Counted from the stretch's first letter, positions 5,985-13,892 are shown. The stretch: DNA of 21,186 nucleotides from UBA1724 sp963632245 (GCA_963632245.1 CAVGTF010000022.1:1-21186); one strand, 5' to 3'. Notes: generated from the sequence alone by a model not told the origin. Program-made: numbers and translations.

Positions 5985-6809
5985 CTACTCGTTCTCCTTC
6001 GCATCTGGCATAAAGCTCTCCGGGAGAGTCGCCTTCCCCTGGGCAAAAAGCGCCACGGCCTCCTCCGTCTGCGCAATTCCAAACAGCCGCTCATGCCGCG
6101 CCGCCAGGGAGAGGAGTGCCTCGCGCTGCTTGCGAACGGACTTCGGACTATCCCCCTCCTCGTCCAGGAAAGGCATCTTGCAGATCACATGGCAGCCCTT
6201 CCGGAGCGCCAGATGGCATCCCTGGTAATGAAGAGACACCGGGAGGCACACATCCACAATCTGTGGAGCGAGGCGCTCCAGAAGCTCCTCGGGATCCAAA
6301 GAGCCCTCGGGTTCATAGCGAAGCACCTCCTTCAGGCGGGAACCACACTGCGATATACGCTCCGGGGACTCCTCCACAAAGCCCACTACCCGCGCGCCCG
6401 CATCCCGCCAGAGCCGCGCATGACGCACGCCCGAGGAGCCGGCGCCAAAGAGGACCACCTGGGGCGACTCCGGCATCGCGATTTCGCGGAGATTCTCCAC
6501 ATGGAGCATCGTCCCCTTCAGGCACTGCTGGATGCTGACCGCCAGGGGCCCGCGCCGGAAGCCCAGCACTTTCGTCCCATGAAAGGGAAAGAGTCGCTCC
6601 AGCTCCTCCATGGTGAGCGCCTGGTAGATGGGGCACGCGAAATCCCGCAGGAATTCCTTCTTGGAATTTTCCGAGAGGTCCTCCGTGAGCAGCAAAAACG
6701 CCAGCTTATTGCGGTGCTGTTGCAGCCGCTGCCGGCCAGTCTCCACCAACCCCGCGCGCACCGCGAAGGGCGCCAGCTTCTCCAGACGATTCCAATTCTC
6801 CTGTTCCAT
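5985..6809 (-). CDS. Fusion of an L7Ae/YlxQ-like RNA-binding domain with a Gfo/Idh/MocA Rossmann domain
   Basis: 274 aa, one uninterrupted frame. Residues about 6-98 match the bacterial L7Ae-like (YlxQ/YbxF) kink-turn RNA-binding fold: FAVRAGLVETGRQRL, the hallmark FLLLTEDLSENSKKEF, then a strand-helix ending LGFRRGPLAVSI. Residues about 116-250 are the NAD(P)-binding half of a Gfo/Idh/MocA oxidoreductase: VVLFGAGSSGVRHARLW (GxGxxG at 122-127), a second strand ending in an acidic residue (VVGFVEE), and IVDVCLPVSLHYQGCHLALRKGCHVICKMPF. In that family the last motif is normally EKP; here it reads KMP (211-213), so the catalytic lysine position is changed, and the whole C-terminal substrate domain is missing. 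It therefore looks like a nucleotide-sensing or scaffold protein rather than an active dehydrogenase (inference). It lies 27 nt after the flavoprotein gene, with GAGG about 9 nt before its ATG. Confidence 0.8.
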   Translation of the reverse strand: MEQENWNRLEKLAPFAVRAGLVETGRQRLQQHRNKLAFLLLTEDLSENSKKEFLRDFACPIYQALTMEELERLFPFHGTKVLGFRRGPLAVSIQQCLKGTMLHVENLREIAMPESPQVVLFGAGSSGVRHARLWRDAGARVVGFVEESPERISQCGSRLKEVLRYEPEGSLDPEELLERLAPQIVDVCLPVSLHYQGCHLALRKGCHVICKMPFLDEEGDSPKSVRKQREALLSLAARHERLFGIAQTEEAVALFAQGKATLPESFMPDAKENE

Positions 6810-6836
6810 AGAAACCTCGGGCCTCCTCGTGCAACG

Positions 6837-8225
6837 CTAGGAGAGCGACGCCAAATACTTGTCTACCTCGTTGGCTACGATAATGCCGTAGTTCACGGCG
6901 CCCAGCCAGCCGGACATGATGATACCCACGGAACCCGTGTGGAAGAGCCCGGGCACCTGCTTCGGCAGATCCTGGGAGTAGCGCAGTCCCTCGAACTTCG
7001 TGCCGAAGGTCGCGCCATAGACGTGTCCGGTATAGCGCTGAAAGGTCTTGGGGGTGGCGGCGCAGACATAGTCCGTGATCTTCCGGATATTGGGGATGTA
7101 CTCCTCCACCGTTCCAAAGGCGTCCTCCACCAATGCGGCCTTGCGGGCGGCATACTCCTCCGGAGAAAGACCCTCCCAATCCTGATAGCGCGCATTCATC
7201 GACGCCACCACGGAACACTCGCTACTGCCGGGACGCAATTCGGGGTAGTAGACAGAGAAGGTGCGGCTGGTGGGCTTAGGAGCACAGAGCGCCGACGCGT
7301 CGAATTCGGGGTATGTGGAATGGAAGACCAGATCGCCAATGTAGGGGATCTTTTCGCCAGGCTTGATTCCTAGGTAGACCTGGCAGGAAGAGGTGGAGGG
7401 CCGGACCGCCTCCAGTCCCGCGGCGAATTCCGGCGAAAGCAACTCGCGTCCCGCCAATTCAAAGGCGGTGCGGAAGAGGGAGCCATTGGAGACCACCGCG
7501 CGGCAACTCATATTCCGCCCATTCAGGACCACGCCCTGCACACGGCCGCCATCAAAGAGCACCCGCTCCACCCGCGCACCCAGGCGCACTTCCACGCCAT
7601 TGCGGGAGAGCTCCTCCCGCATCATGTCCAACATACGGTCGGTGCCACCCAGGAAGGTATACACGCCCTGGCTCATGAAATTGCCAAAGACAATCCCGTA
7701 GGAGATTGCGGGTTCGTCCAAAGTGGAACCATTGGCGTAGGAGATGGGCTCCATGAGGAAGCGCCATACATCCGTGCGACCCGGAAAATGCTTCTGAAAG
7801 AACTGCCGGGTAGTCATGGACTGATCGTCGTAGTAGTTCATGGCCGCCACATCCGCAAAAAATGCCTGGACATTCTCCCGGGGAATCCGGAAGTCCTCCT
7901 CCATCTTCCGGGAAAAGTCCTGGGTATCAAAGGTGGACTCCAGCCGATACTGGGGATTGTGGAAGCGGATGGACTTCACCTGGATCACCTGATCCGCCAA
8001 CTCCTTTCCCCAGTATTTCCGGAGGCTCTTCTTCATGCCGAAGGGGAAGCCGTGGAGCGCAACATCGAAGATGTGCCCCCTGCGACGGAAGGAGGTGGCC
8101 AAGCCGCCCAGCTGGATATGCTGTTCCGCCAGCAACACCCGGTGCCCCGCCCGCGCCAGACGATTGGCCGCAGTGAGACCACCTAGGCCGCCACCGGCCA
8201 CCACAATGTCGTATTCGGGTTCCAT
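6837..8225 (-). CDS. Phytoene-desaturase / retinol-saturase-like FAD oxidoreductase
   Basis: 462 aa. The N-terminal dinucleotide-binding motif YDIVVAGGGLGGLTAANRLARAGHRVLLAEQ (about 5-34) with the acidic ribose-binding E33 shows FAD binding, and the C-terminus has the matching GLFHTGSVGIIMSGWLGAVNYGIIVANEV typical of CrtI-type amine-oxidase-fold enzymes. The middle part (GGTDRMLDMMREELSRNGVEVRLGARVERV) is the usual second FAD-contact region. Relatives desaturate, isomerise or saturate carotenoids and retinoids, but many are uncharacterised, and no phytoene synthase or other carotenoid gene is in the window, so substrate is unknown. No Shine-Dalgarno is present: the ATG is preceded by the pyrimidine tract TTCTCTTCTCCC. 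It follows the ATP-cone gene after 63 nt and precedes the L7Ae fusion by 27 nt, probably one operon. Confidence 0.85.
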   Translation of the reverse strand: MEPEYDIVVAGGGLGGLTAANRLARAGHRVLLAEQHIQLGGLATSFRRRGHIFDVALHGFPFGMKKSLRKYWGKELADQVIQVKSIRFHNPQYRLESTFDTQDFSRKMEEDFRIPRENVQAFFADVAAMNYYDDQSMTTRQFFQKHFPGRTDVWRFLMEPISYANGSTLDEPAISYGIVFGNFMSQGVYTFLGGTDRMLDMMREELSRNGVEVRLGARVERVLFDGGRVQGVVLNGRNMSCRAVVSNGSLFRTAFELAGRELLSPEFAAGLEAVRPSTSSCQVYLGIKPGEKIPYIGDLVFHSTYPEFDASALCAPKPTSRTFSVYYPELRPGSSECSVVASMNARYQDWEGLSPEEYAARKAALVEDAFGTVEEYIPNIRKITDYVCAATPKTFQRYTGHVYGATFGTKFEGLRYSQDLPKQVPGLFHTGSVGIIMSGWLGAVNYGIIVANEVDKYLASLS

Positions 8226-8288
8226 GGGAGAAGAGAAAAAATTCGCAAAATGGGTGTAAAAACAGAGCGCGCGCGCAAGGGAGGGATT

Positions 8289-9296
8289 CTACCGGAAGCG
8301 CACCAGGATCGGGAAAGGCGGATTGCGGAAGGCTTCCCGCAGGACCTCCTCCAGGCGCAAGCCCAGCTCCCGTCGGTCCTTCCGACGACGAGACGGACAC
8401 AGCAACGACACCAGCGCCGCAAAGTCCGCAAAGCGGACCACGGCGTGCCCGGATGCCACAGGCACCTCGGGCCACTGGCGACCCATGAGACCCCGCATCA
8501 ACACCAGGCACTCCGTCAACAATGCCGCAATGCGCGGCAACCGCGCCACCAGCGCTTCCTCGGAGACGGGCGCGTCCGGAAAGTCCATGAGCCGCGCCAG
8601 GCGAAACTGCGCCACCGCCACAGGGAGGATATCGGAGACCGGTTGCAGAAAGAGCGCGCCGCGGGCGCGAAGAACCCGCGCCTCCTCGGAAAGCGGCAGT
8701 CCATCCCAGTCCTGGAGAGTCAGATATCGGACGCGCGTCTGGGGAGAGAGCTCCGGCGGACGCACCCCGGATTCCTCCCGAAAACGTTGCGCAAGATGCC
8801 GCGCGAACTCCCGCACCAGCGCCTGGCTCACGCGGGGATACCCCGCTCCCGCCAGCCCCTCAGGGAGCTTCTCCAACACCGCAGGCAACACCTCACTGGG
8901 CAACTCAGGACAGTCTTCCAGAAAACGCCGGAGGCTCTCGCCATCCCACTCCTGGAGGCTCGCGGCGAATTCCTCGCGGGAGCCCGCCGTGGAACCAGCG
9001 CCTGCCCTGCGGGCATGCACGAATTCCTGGCAGACATCCACCAGGCCAGTGGCCTCCAGGGCGCCGCAGAGCGCCCGTTCCACATCCAGGAGGGTGATCT
9101 CCAGCCCATCGGACTGCTCCTGCCGGAACTGCTCGCAAAGCACATCCAGCAGGTTGTCCCCCATCCACTCCTCCAAGATGCCACAACGCCGAAACGCGCC
9201 ACGGACATCCTCGCGGAGACGATCCAGATCCAACGGCACGAGCTGCCCCGCACCGGGATCCAGGACCTGCATAAAACCCAAGGAAGAGAGCCTCAC
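8289..9296 (-). CDS. NrdR-coupled protein with a divergent ATP-cone-like N-terminal domain
   Basis: 335 aa; no family name is certain. The start is GTG at 9296, inside the stop of nrdR (GTGA overlap), so translation is coupled; an ATG at 9272 is an alternative. Residues about 9-96 follow the ATP-cone pattern of the upstream NrdR step by step: VPLDLDRLREDVRGAFRRCG against EEFSPDKLREGIRMACWKRN, and ITLLDVERALCGALEATGL with FVHAR against STIGELVMEALKKVDEV with SVYRKF. The basic KRDGR at the nucleotide site of NrdR is replaced by DPGAGQ, so ATP binding may be lost or altered. The remaining about 240 residues are Leu/Glu/Arg-rich helical sequence without recognised motifs; no signal peptide or membrane segment is visible. 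The position suggests a partner or modulator of NrdR, which is inference from overlap and shared fold. The gene is certain; the domain call is moderate. Confidence 0.75.
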   Translation of the reverse strand: MRLSSLGFMQVLDPGAGQLVPLDLDRLREDVRGAFRRCGILEEWMGDNLLDVLCEQFRQEQSDGLEITLLDVERALCGALEATGLVDVCQEFVHARRAGAGSTAGSREEFAASLQEWDGESLRRFLEDCPELPSEVLPAVLEKLPEGLAGAGYPRVSQALVREFARHLAQRFREESGVRPPELSPQTRVRYLTLQDWDGLPLSEEARVLRARGALFLQPVSDILPVAVAQFRLARLMDFPDAPVSEEALVARLPRIAALLTECLVLMRGLMGRQWPEVPVASGHAVVRFADFAALVSLLCPSRRRKDRRELGLRLEEVLREAFRNPPFPILVRFR

Positions 9297-9820
9297 CGGG
9301 ACTCCTGCGCATCCTCGCCAGAGGCACCCTCCGCAGGCGCGGGGGGAACCGCGGAGCTCTCGGGACTCGGACGCTTCATCTGCTTGATCTCCTGAACAAA
9401 GGCCTTAGTGTCCTGGAACTTCCGGTAGACGGAAGCATATCGCACATAAGCCACTTCGTCCACTTTCTTCAGGGCCTCCATGACCAGCTCGCCAATGGTG
9501 CTGGAGGGCACTTCGTCCTGGGGCAGTAGCGTCAGCCGGATGGTGATGTCCCCCACTAGCCGATCCAATACCTCAGTGCTGATATTCCGCTTCCAGCAGG
9601 CCATCCGAATGCCCTCCCGCAACTTGTCCGGAGAGAACTCCTCCCGGCGGCCATCCCGCTTCAACACAGTGGTGATGTTCACCGGAATCAGGGACTCGTG
9701 GGTAGAGAAGCGGTAGTTGCAGTTCAAGCACTGCCGACGCCGGCGGATGGTCTCACCGTTGTTCATCACACGGGTGTCAATGACCTTGTCCTCCAGAGAA
9801 TGGCACTTGGGACACAGCAT
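9293..9820 (-). CDS. nrdR: Transcriptional repressor NrdR
   Basis: NrdR is the zinc-ribbon, ATP-cone repressor of ribonucleotide reductase genes; it senses ATP/dATP and binds paired NrdR boxes. The 175-aa product has the zinc ribbon C3-x2-C6 ... C31-x2-C34 (MLCPKCHSLEDKVIDTR ... RRRQCLNCNYRFSTHE) and the ATP-cone at about 49-139 (TTVLKRDGRREEFSPDKLREGI ... IGELVMEALKKVDEVAYVRYASVYRKF). The family norm is about 150-160 aa; the extra about 25 residues are a Pro/Ala/Ser/Glu-rich tail (SPESSAVPPAPAEGASGEDA). AGGAGG lies about 10 nt before the ATG. The stop overlaps the start of the ATP-cone-like gene by 4 nt. A strong terminator separates it from the small basic gene upstream, so nrdR needs its own promoter in the short region 9821-9848, where none is obvious, or readthrough. 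Confidence 0.97.
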   Translation of the reverse strand: MLCPKCHSLEDKVIDTRVMNNGETIRRRRQCLNCNYRFSTHESLIPVNITTVLKRDGRREEFSPDKLREGIRMACWKRNISTEVLDRLVGDITIRLTLLPQDEVPSSTIGELVMEALKKVDEVAYVRYASVYRKFQDTKAFVQEIKQMKRPSPESSAVPPAPAEGASGEDAQESR

Positions 9821-9848
9821 GATTTTCTGTCGCCTCCTGACGGATAAA

Positions 9849-9889
9849 AGAAAAAGGCACGGGGCGCATCGGAGACCGCGCCTCGTGCC
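9849..9889 (-). terminator. Terminator of the 70-aa basic protein gene
   Basis: On the minus strand GGCACGaGGCGC pairs with GCGCCcCGTGCC (one mismatch), followed by TTTTTC. It lies 31 nt after the stop of the small gene and 28 nt before the nrdR start. Confidence 0.85.
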
Positions 9890-9920
9890 GGAAAAGCCTG
9901 AATGGAAAAAGAAGGAAAAC

Positions 9921-10133
9921 CTATGCCTCGGCGGCCTTGGCCAGCATGGCCTGCACCTTCTTGGGCTCCTTCAGCAGCAGGCGGAGCTTGTCAACGGGCA
10001 TCTTCTCCACCACTTCCTCGCTCATGCCAAGAGCCACCAGACGGCGGCGCTGCACCAGGCAGCGACGGCGCTTGTCAACGCCGGTCTTGCGGGGACGGAC
10101 CTCGTTCTTGTTACGGAAAGTACTGGTTGCCAT
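9921..10133 (-). CDS. Small, highly basic conserved-looking protein (70 aa)
   Basis: 70 aa from ATG at 10133, preceded by GGAGA. The open frame extends further upstream to 10238 but the proper start is clear from the ribosome site and the promoter inside that extension. The N-terminal half is dense in Arg/Lys (FRNKNEVRPRKTGVDKRRRC, then LVQRRRL). The C-terminal half is an amphipathic Leu/Glu/Lys helix pair (MSEEVVEKMPVDKLRLLLKE). This looks like a nucleic-acid- or ribosome-associated protein. I do not recognise a named family, and it is not an obvious standard ribosomal protein. A good sigma-70 promoter 70 nt upstream and a strong terminator make it a single-gene transcript, as expected for a well-expressed housekeeping protein. 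The function is unknown; the ribosome link is inference from composition. Confidence 0.85.
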   Translation of the reverse strand: MATSTFRNKNEVRPRKTGVDKRRRCLVQRRRLVALGMSEEVVEKMPVDKLRLLLKEPKKVQAMLAKAAEA

Positions 10134-10201
10134 AGTCGTTTTCTCCAGAAATTGAACTGTTTTTTTGCTTATGGAAAGGGGTGGGATAAGGAAAGCGTCA
10201 T

Positions 10202-10229
10202 AATATAGCGACCGCAAAATGGTTTTCAA
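10202..10229 (-). promoter_or_regulatory. Promoter of the 70-aa basic protein gene
   Basis: On the minus strand TTGAAA (10224-10229) and TATATT (10202-10207) are 16 nt apart, with an overlapping TATTAT at 18 nt. This is one of the best promoters in the window. Leader length is about 60 nt. Confidence 0.75.
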
Positions 10230-10476
10230 GCCGCCCACCGTCCCCAGACACGACGCCCACGACTAAAGTACAACGGTCTCGGCATCACACCGCCTTGACA
10301 ACTCTCAACGCGTTTCCACCACGCATACTCTGGAAAGAAAGAGAAGCCCGCCATCGCCGTCCCATACGCACTCTGGGACAACCGCGGAAAATGCTCCATG
10401 GCAGTCTGGATGCGGGAACCCTAATTCCCGCTCCATTCTACGAATTCCCCCCAGCACAACCATTGCACAGGTCACC
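10230..10476. other. Intergenic region between divergent genes
   Basis: No gene seen. On the plus strand a perfect TTGACA occurs at 10295-10300, but there is no -10 at the right distance, so the promoter of the GH16 gene is not settled. A 7-bp hairpin at 10412-10431 is listed separately. Confidence 0.5.
10412..10431 (+). promoter_or_regulatory. Hairpin/operator-like inverted repeat upstream of the GH16 gene
   Basis: GCGGGAA and TTCCCGC form a perfect 7-bp stem around CCCTAA, 45 nt before the GH16 start codon. No T-run follows, so it is more likely an operator or leader hairpin than a terminator. Confidence 0.45.
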
Positions 10477-13400
10477 ATGATGAAGCAGACATTCCTATCC
10501 CTCTGCATCCTCCTGGCCATTCTCACACTTTCCGCCAGGGAACTCCCCATCAACGGCACCTTCCAAGTCGCCGACGACGCGGACTTGACCGTCATGCCAT
10601 CTCCCTGGATGATCAATTCGTGGAGTGGCTATAAACCCCTCTGCTCCATCGAGGTTATCCGGAATGGCGGGATCACGGGCAACTCCATACGGATGTACAA
10701 TGTCACCTCCTCCCGGGGCGCCGGCATCAACTCCGACTTCCATGAGGTACGCAGCGGCGACACGGTGCGCGCGACCTTCCGCGCCCGCGGCAAGGGAAAG
10801 GCCCGCTTCCAAGTCTACTTCAAAAGCACCACGAATGCCTGGGTGGGTCTGAGCCCCAACAACGCCTCCTTCGTTCTAAGCGAAAATTGGAAAAAATACA
10901 CCCTCTCCATTCCGGTGACCAACGTGAAAGTCGGCGAAACCGGCCACACAGACCTCGCCTTTGAACTGGACCAGAACTCCGAGATGGAGATCTCCGACCT
11001 GGGGATCGATGTCGTGGAGGGAAAATACCGCGGCGAACTGGCCTTCCCCGATAAATGGCAGGCCTTCAGCCCCATCGACGCGGACTTCCAACCCCCCGCG
11101 ACCGAACTCACCACCATGCCCGAAACCCTAAACGGGCTCTCGCCTGTCTCCATCACCCGGTCCAACCACACACTGGATCTAGGCGATCTCCTGACAAAAT
11201 CCGAACAGTGCGCATGGCTCTTCGCAGAACTGGATACCGACTTCGCTATCACCTATACCATCGGAGCCGGCGCCGACTGGTGGATGCAATGGTATGTCAA
11301 CGGCGAAGTCGTTCTAGACACTCTGGCAGCCGGCAACGGCGAAGCGCCTTTTGCCATTTCCAACCACGTGGTGGATATCCCCCTGAAAGCCGGAACCAAC
11401 ATCCTGGCCGTAAAGTTCCTCCGCGGGAATTCCTCCGCCACCATCCACATGGGCGGTCCCCTGGAACTGGCCAAGCGCTCCCGAAACATGAAGTTCTCCC
11501 GCATCGCCTGGATCGAGGACTTCAATGACACCACCGTGGAATGCACCGGAGAACCCACCCTCATCACCGGATACCCCGCCCCCGGATTGCTGGCCACCAC
11601 AGGACAAGGCGTCTTCCAAACCTCCAACACTCTCGTCATCGAACCGACGACAAGAACCCTCTCCTCAATGCCCGAAACCCGCGACGACTCCCGCGCTCTG
11701 GGCGTGAGAGTCCAGAATTTCGGCGATCCCGAAACCGCCGGGACCCTCTCTCTCGTCTTCCAAAATCCTGAAGGAAAGGAGTTCCGCCTCGATGTGGATA
11801 GCATTCTGGGACAGGATACTCTCGCCCTCACCCTCCATGACGGAGACGAGACCATCCTGAAAAACACCTACTCCAAAGAGGCCCTCCCCGCAGAATTCCT
11901 CCTGTGCGGCGATGCCATGGGACGCGTCGATCTCTCGGTCACCAGCCTCTCTGGCGGAGAGTCCCTCGCACAATCCCTCGATTGCGGCTTCTTCACCCAA
12001 GACGCCGACTTCCAGGCCTATCTGAAACTCTCCGGAGACGCCAGCCAGGCCACCCTCGACAATGTCTGCCTTGGCGAAGCCCAGGAAAAGAGCCAATACA
12101 GCAACGTGCCCTTCCTCATCACCCCACAAAAGGAATTCGACCCCGCAAAGGAGGGCTGGGAACTGGTCTTCGAGGACGACTTCGACGGCGACGAGGTGGA
12201 CATGACCAAGTGGAAGACCGGCTGGACCCACTCCCCGGGGTACCACACCGTCAAAGACGGCATTCTCACCATCAAATGCGACTGGGCCGACGATGCCAAG
12301 ACCACGCAGGCTAGCTCCTACTTCATTACGCGACAGCGCTTCCTCTACGGATACTTCGAGTGGCGCGGACGCTTCAAGACCCAGACCGGCTGGTGGTCCG
12401 CCTTCTGGCTCTATGGCGAATCCGACACAAACGCCTTCTATGATGGCTTCGAGATCGATATCTACGAGGACTACTACCTCTCGCCCCTGGAAGAAGGAAA
12501 GGCCGCCCGCGGCGTGCTGGATCACAATCTCCACATCCTCACCGGCAGCAATCTGAAAAGCTGGAACTACAACGGCCCCAAGCTGGAAGACCCCACCGCC
12601 TACACCACCATCGGCTGCAAGTGGACCCCCTTCGAGATCTCCTACTACATGAACGGGAGGCTCATCAAGAGCCAGGCCACTCATAGCCCCTACGATTCCG
12701 TCACCTTCGATCCCTTCAACCACGCCTGCGGACTCACGCCCCTCCAAGTCCACCTGAGCAGCCAAATCAACCGCAAGAACACCGCCGGCACCCCCTCACT
12801 AGGCACCTACCCCGACTACTTCTACACCGACTACGTGAAGGTCTACGCCTATCCCGGCGAAAATCTCCCCCAAATCGCCTGGTCCGCAACGCCCGACGAA
12901 TCCCAGAGGTTCTCCCACGAAGGCGCCACCCTACACTTCTCCGCGGAAGTCTCCCCCAACGCCGATACCCAGGCCGCCATCCGGCAAGTCTATCTCTTCG
13001 ACAGCGGATTCCTCCTGGACCACAAGAGCCAGCCACCCTATGACTTCACCGTCCGCCTCACCGACGAATACTACAACACCACCAACTACGTGAACCCGGG
13101 ACGCCAAAGCATCGTGCCGGACTTCCGCGACTCCCTCCACGCATACTCCATCCTCGTCCAGGACGAACTGGGCAATGTCTCCCACACCGAACCCTGGATT
13201 ATGGCGAAGATTCTCACCGACGACGACAAAGAGTCCTCCGACGGCACGCCCTACTCCGGAACCCCCACCGCGATCCCCGGCACCATCAGCCTCCCGCAAT
13301 TCGACTTGGGCGGCGAGGGCGTCGCATACCACGACACCACCTCCGGGAACGCAGCAAAAAAATACGGATTCCGGACAGACGAGGATGTGGATACCTCCAG

Positions 13401-13710
13401 CAGTAACATCGGCACCACTGCCATCGGCGAATGGCTCAACTACACCGTTGACATCGCCAAGGAAGGCGACTACGAGGCGATCCTCCACTACGGCACCCTC
13501 TACATCACCCCCCTGAAGGTCTTGCTCCTTCTTGATGGATACACTTGCGTAGGAGACTTCACCATCTATAGACACGATGGCGAAACCGCCGACTGGAGCT
13601 GCACCAAGACCGCCACCGCAAAAGTGCATCTGCCTGCCGGCCGACATGTCCTGAAGGTCTACCTCATGGGCACCGCGAACATGTCCTCTCTCGAGCTCAA
13701 TAAGCTCTAA
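10477..13710 (+). CDS. Secreted multidomain glycoside hydrolase family 16
   Basis: 1077 aa. GH16 enzymes cut beta-1,3 or beta-1,4 bonds in laminarin, mixed-linkage glucan, agarose, carrageenan and related polymers. Signal peptide about 1-20 (MMKQTFLSLCILLAILTLSA). About 22-170: jelly-roll carbohydrate-binding-like domain (CBM4/9/22 style). About 185-335: a second beta-sandwich with GADWWMQWYVNGEVV, of the sort seen in modular esterases. About 345-545: lectin-like beta region. About 559-790: GH16 catalytic domain, with FEDDFDG at its start, YGYFEWRGRF, and catalytic motif EIDIYE (E659, D661, E664). About 800-910: Ig-like domain. About 939-1077: CBM6-like domain (FDLGGEGVAYHDTTSGN, GEWLNYTVDIAKEGDYEA). 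Only AGGT is near the start as a ribosome site; the start is fixed by the signal peptide. No SusCD, transporter or other hydrolase is adjacent, so substrate is open. Confidence 0.92.
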   Translation: MMKQTFLSLCILLAILTLSARELPINGTFQVADDADLTVMPSPWMINSWSGYKPLCSIEVIRNGGITGNSIRMYNVTSSRGAGINSDFHEVRSGDTVRATFRARGKGKARFQVYFKSTTNAWVGLSPNNASFVLSENWKKYTLSIPVTNVKVGETGHTDLAFELDQNSEMEISDLGIDVVEGKYRGELAFPDKWQAFSPIDADFQPPATELTTMPETLNGLSPVSITRSNHTLDLGDLLTKSEQCAWLFAELDTDFAITYTIGAGADWWMQWYVNGEVVLDTLAAGNGEAPFAISNHVVDIPLKAGTNILAVKFLRGNSSATIHMGGPLELAKRSRNMKFSRIAWIEDFNDTTVECTGEPTLITGYPAPGLLATTGQGVFQTSNTLVIEPTTRTLSSMPETRDDSRALGVRVQNFGDPETAGTLSLVFQNPEGKEFRLDVDSILGQDTLALTLHDGDETILKNTYSKEALPAEFLLCGDAMGRVDLSVTSLSGGESLAQSLDCGFFTQDADFQAYLKLSGDASQATLDNVCLGEAQEKSQYSNVPFLITPQKEFDPAKEGWELVFEDDFDGDEVDMTKWKTGWTHSPGYHTVKDGILTIKCDWADDAKTTQASSYFITRQRFLYGYFEWRGRFKTQTGWWSAFWLYGESDTNAFYDGFEIDIYEDYYLSPLEEGKAARGVLDHNLHILTGSNLKSWNYNGPKLEDPTAYTTIGCKWTPFEISYYMNGRLIKSQATHSPYDSVTFDPFNHACGLTPLQVHLSSQINRKNTAGTPSLGTYPDYFYTDYVKVYAYPGENLPQIAWSATPDESQRFSHEGATLHFSAEVSPNADTQAAIRQVYLFDSGFLLDHKSQPPYDFTVRLTDEYYNTTNYVNPGRQSIVPDFRDSLHAYSILVQDELGNVSHTEPWIMAKILTDDDKESSDGTPYSGTPTAIPGTISLPQFDLGGEGVAYHDTTSGNAAKKYGFRTDEDVDTSSSNIGTTAIGEWLNYTVDIAKEGDYEAILHYGTLYITPLKVLLLLDGYTCVGDFTIYRHDGETADWSCTKTATAKVHLPAGRHVLKVYLMGTANMSSLELNKL

Positions 13711-13729
13711 ATCAGAGCGCGCATCCACC

Positions 13730-13770
13730 AATCCCCCGCCGGAGACACCCGTTCCTCCCGACGGGGGATT
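13730..13770 (+). terminator. Probable terminator of the GH16 gene
   Basis: AATCCCCCG and CGGGGGATT form a 9-bp stem with a 23-nt loop, 19 nt after the stop, followed by TTTCCT. The T-run is short, so termination strength is uncertain. Confidence 0.5.
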
Positions 13771-13892
13771 TCCTATTGCCACGAAACTACAATTTCGCGG
13801 TTTTCGTGCAACACCACAATAAAGGCGCCGCAAGTGCGTTTTTCCCGGTGTTCCATTCGTCATTGAACCACCATTTTCACAGGGAAAACACC

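Noticed and set aside
10295..10300. Perfect TTGACA as a -35 for the GH16 gene
   Set aside because: No acceptable -10 at 15-19 nt; the next AT-rich candidate is 23 nt away.
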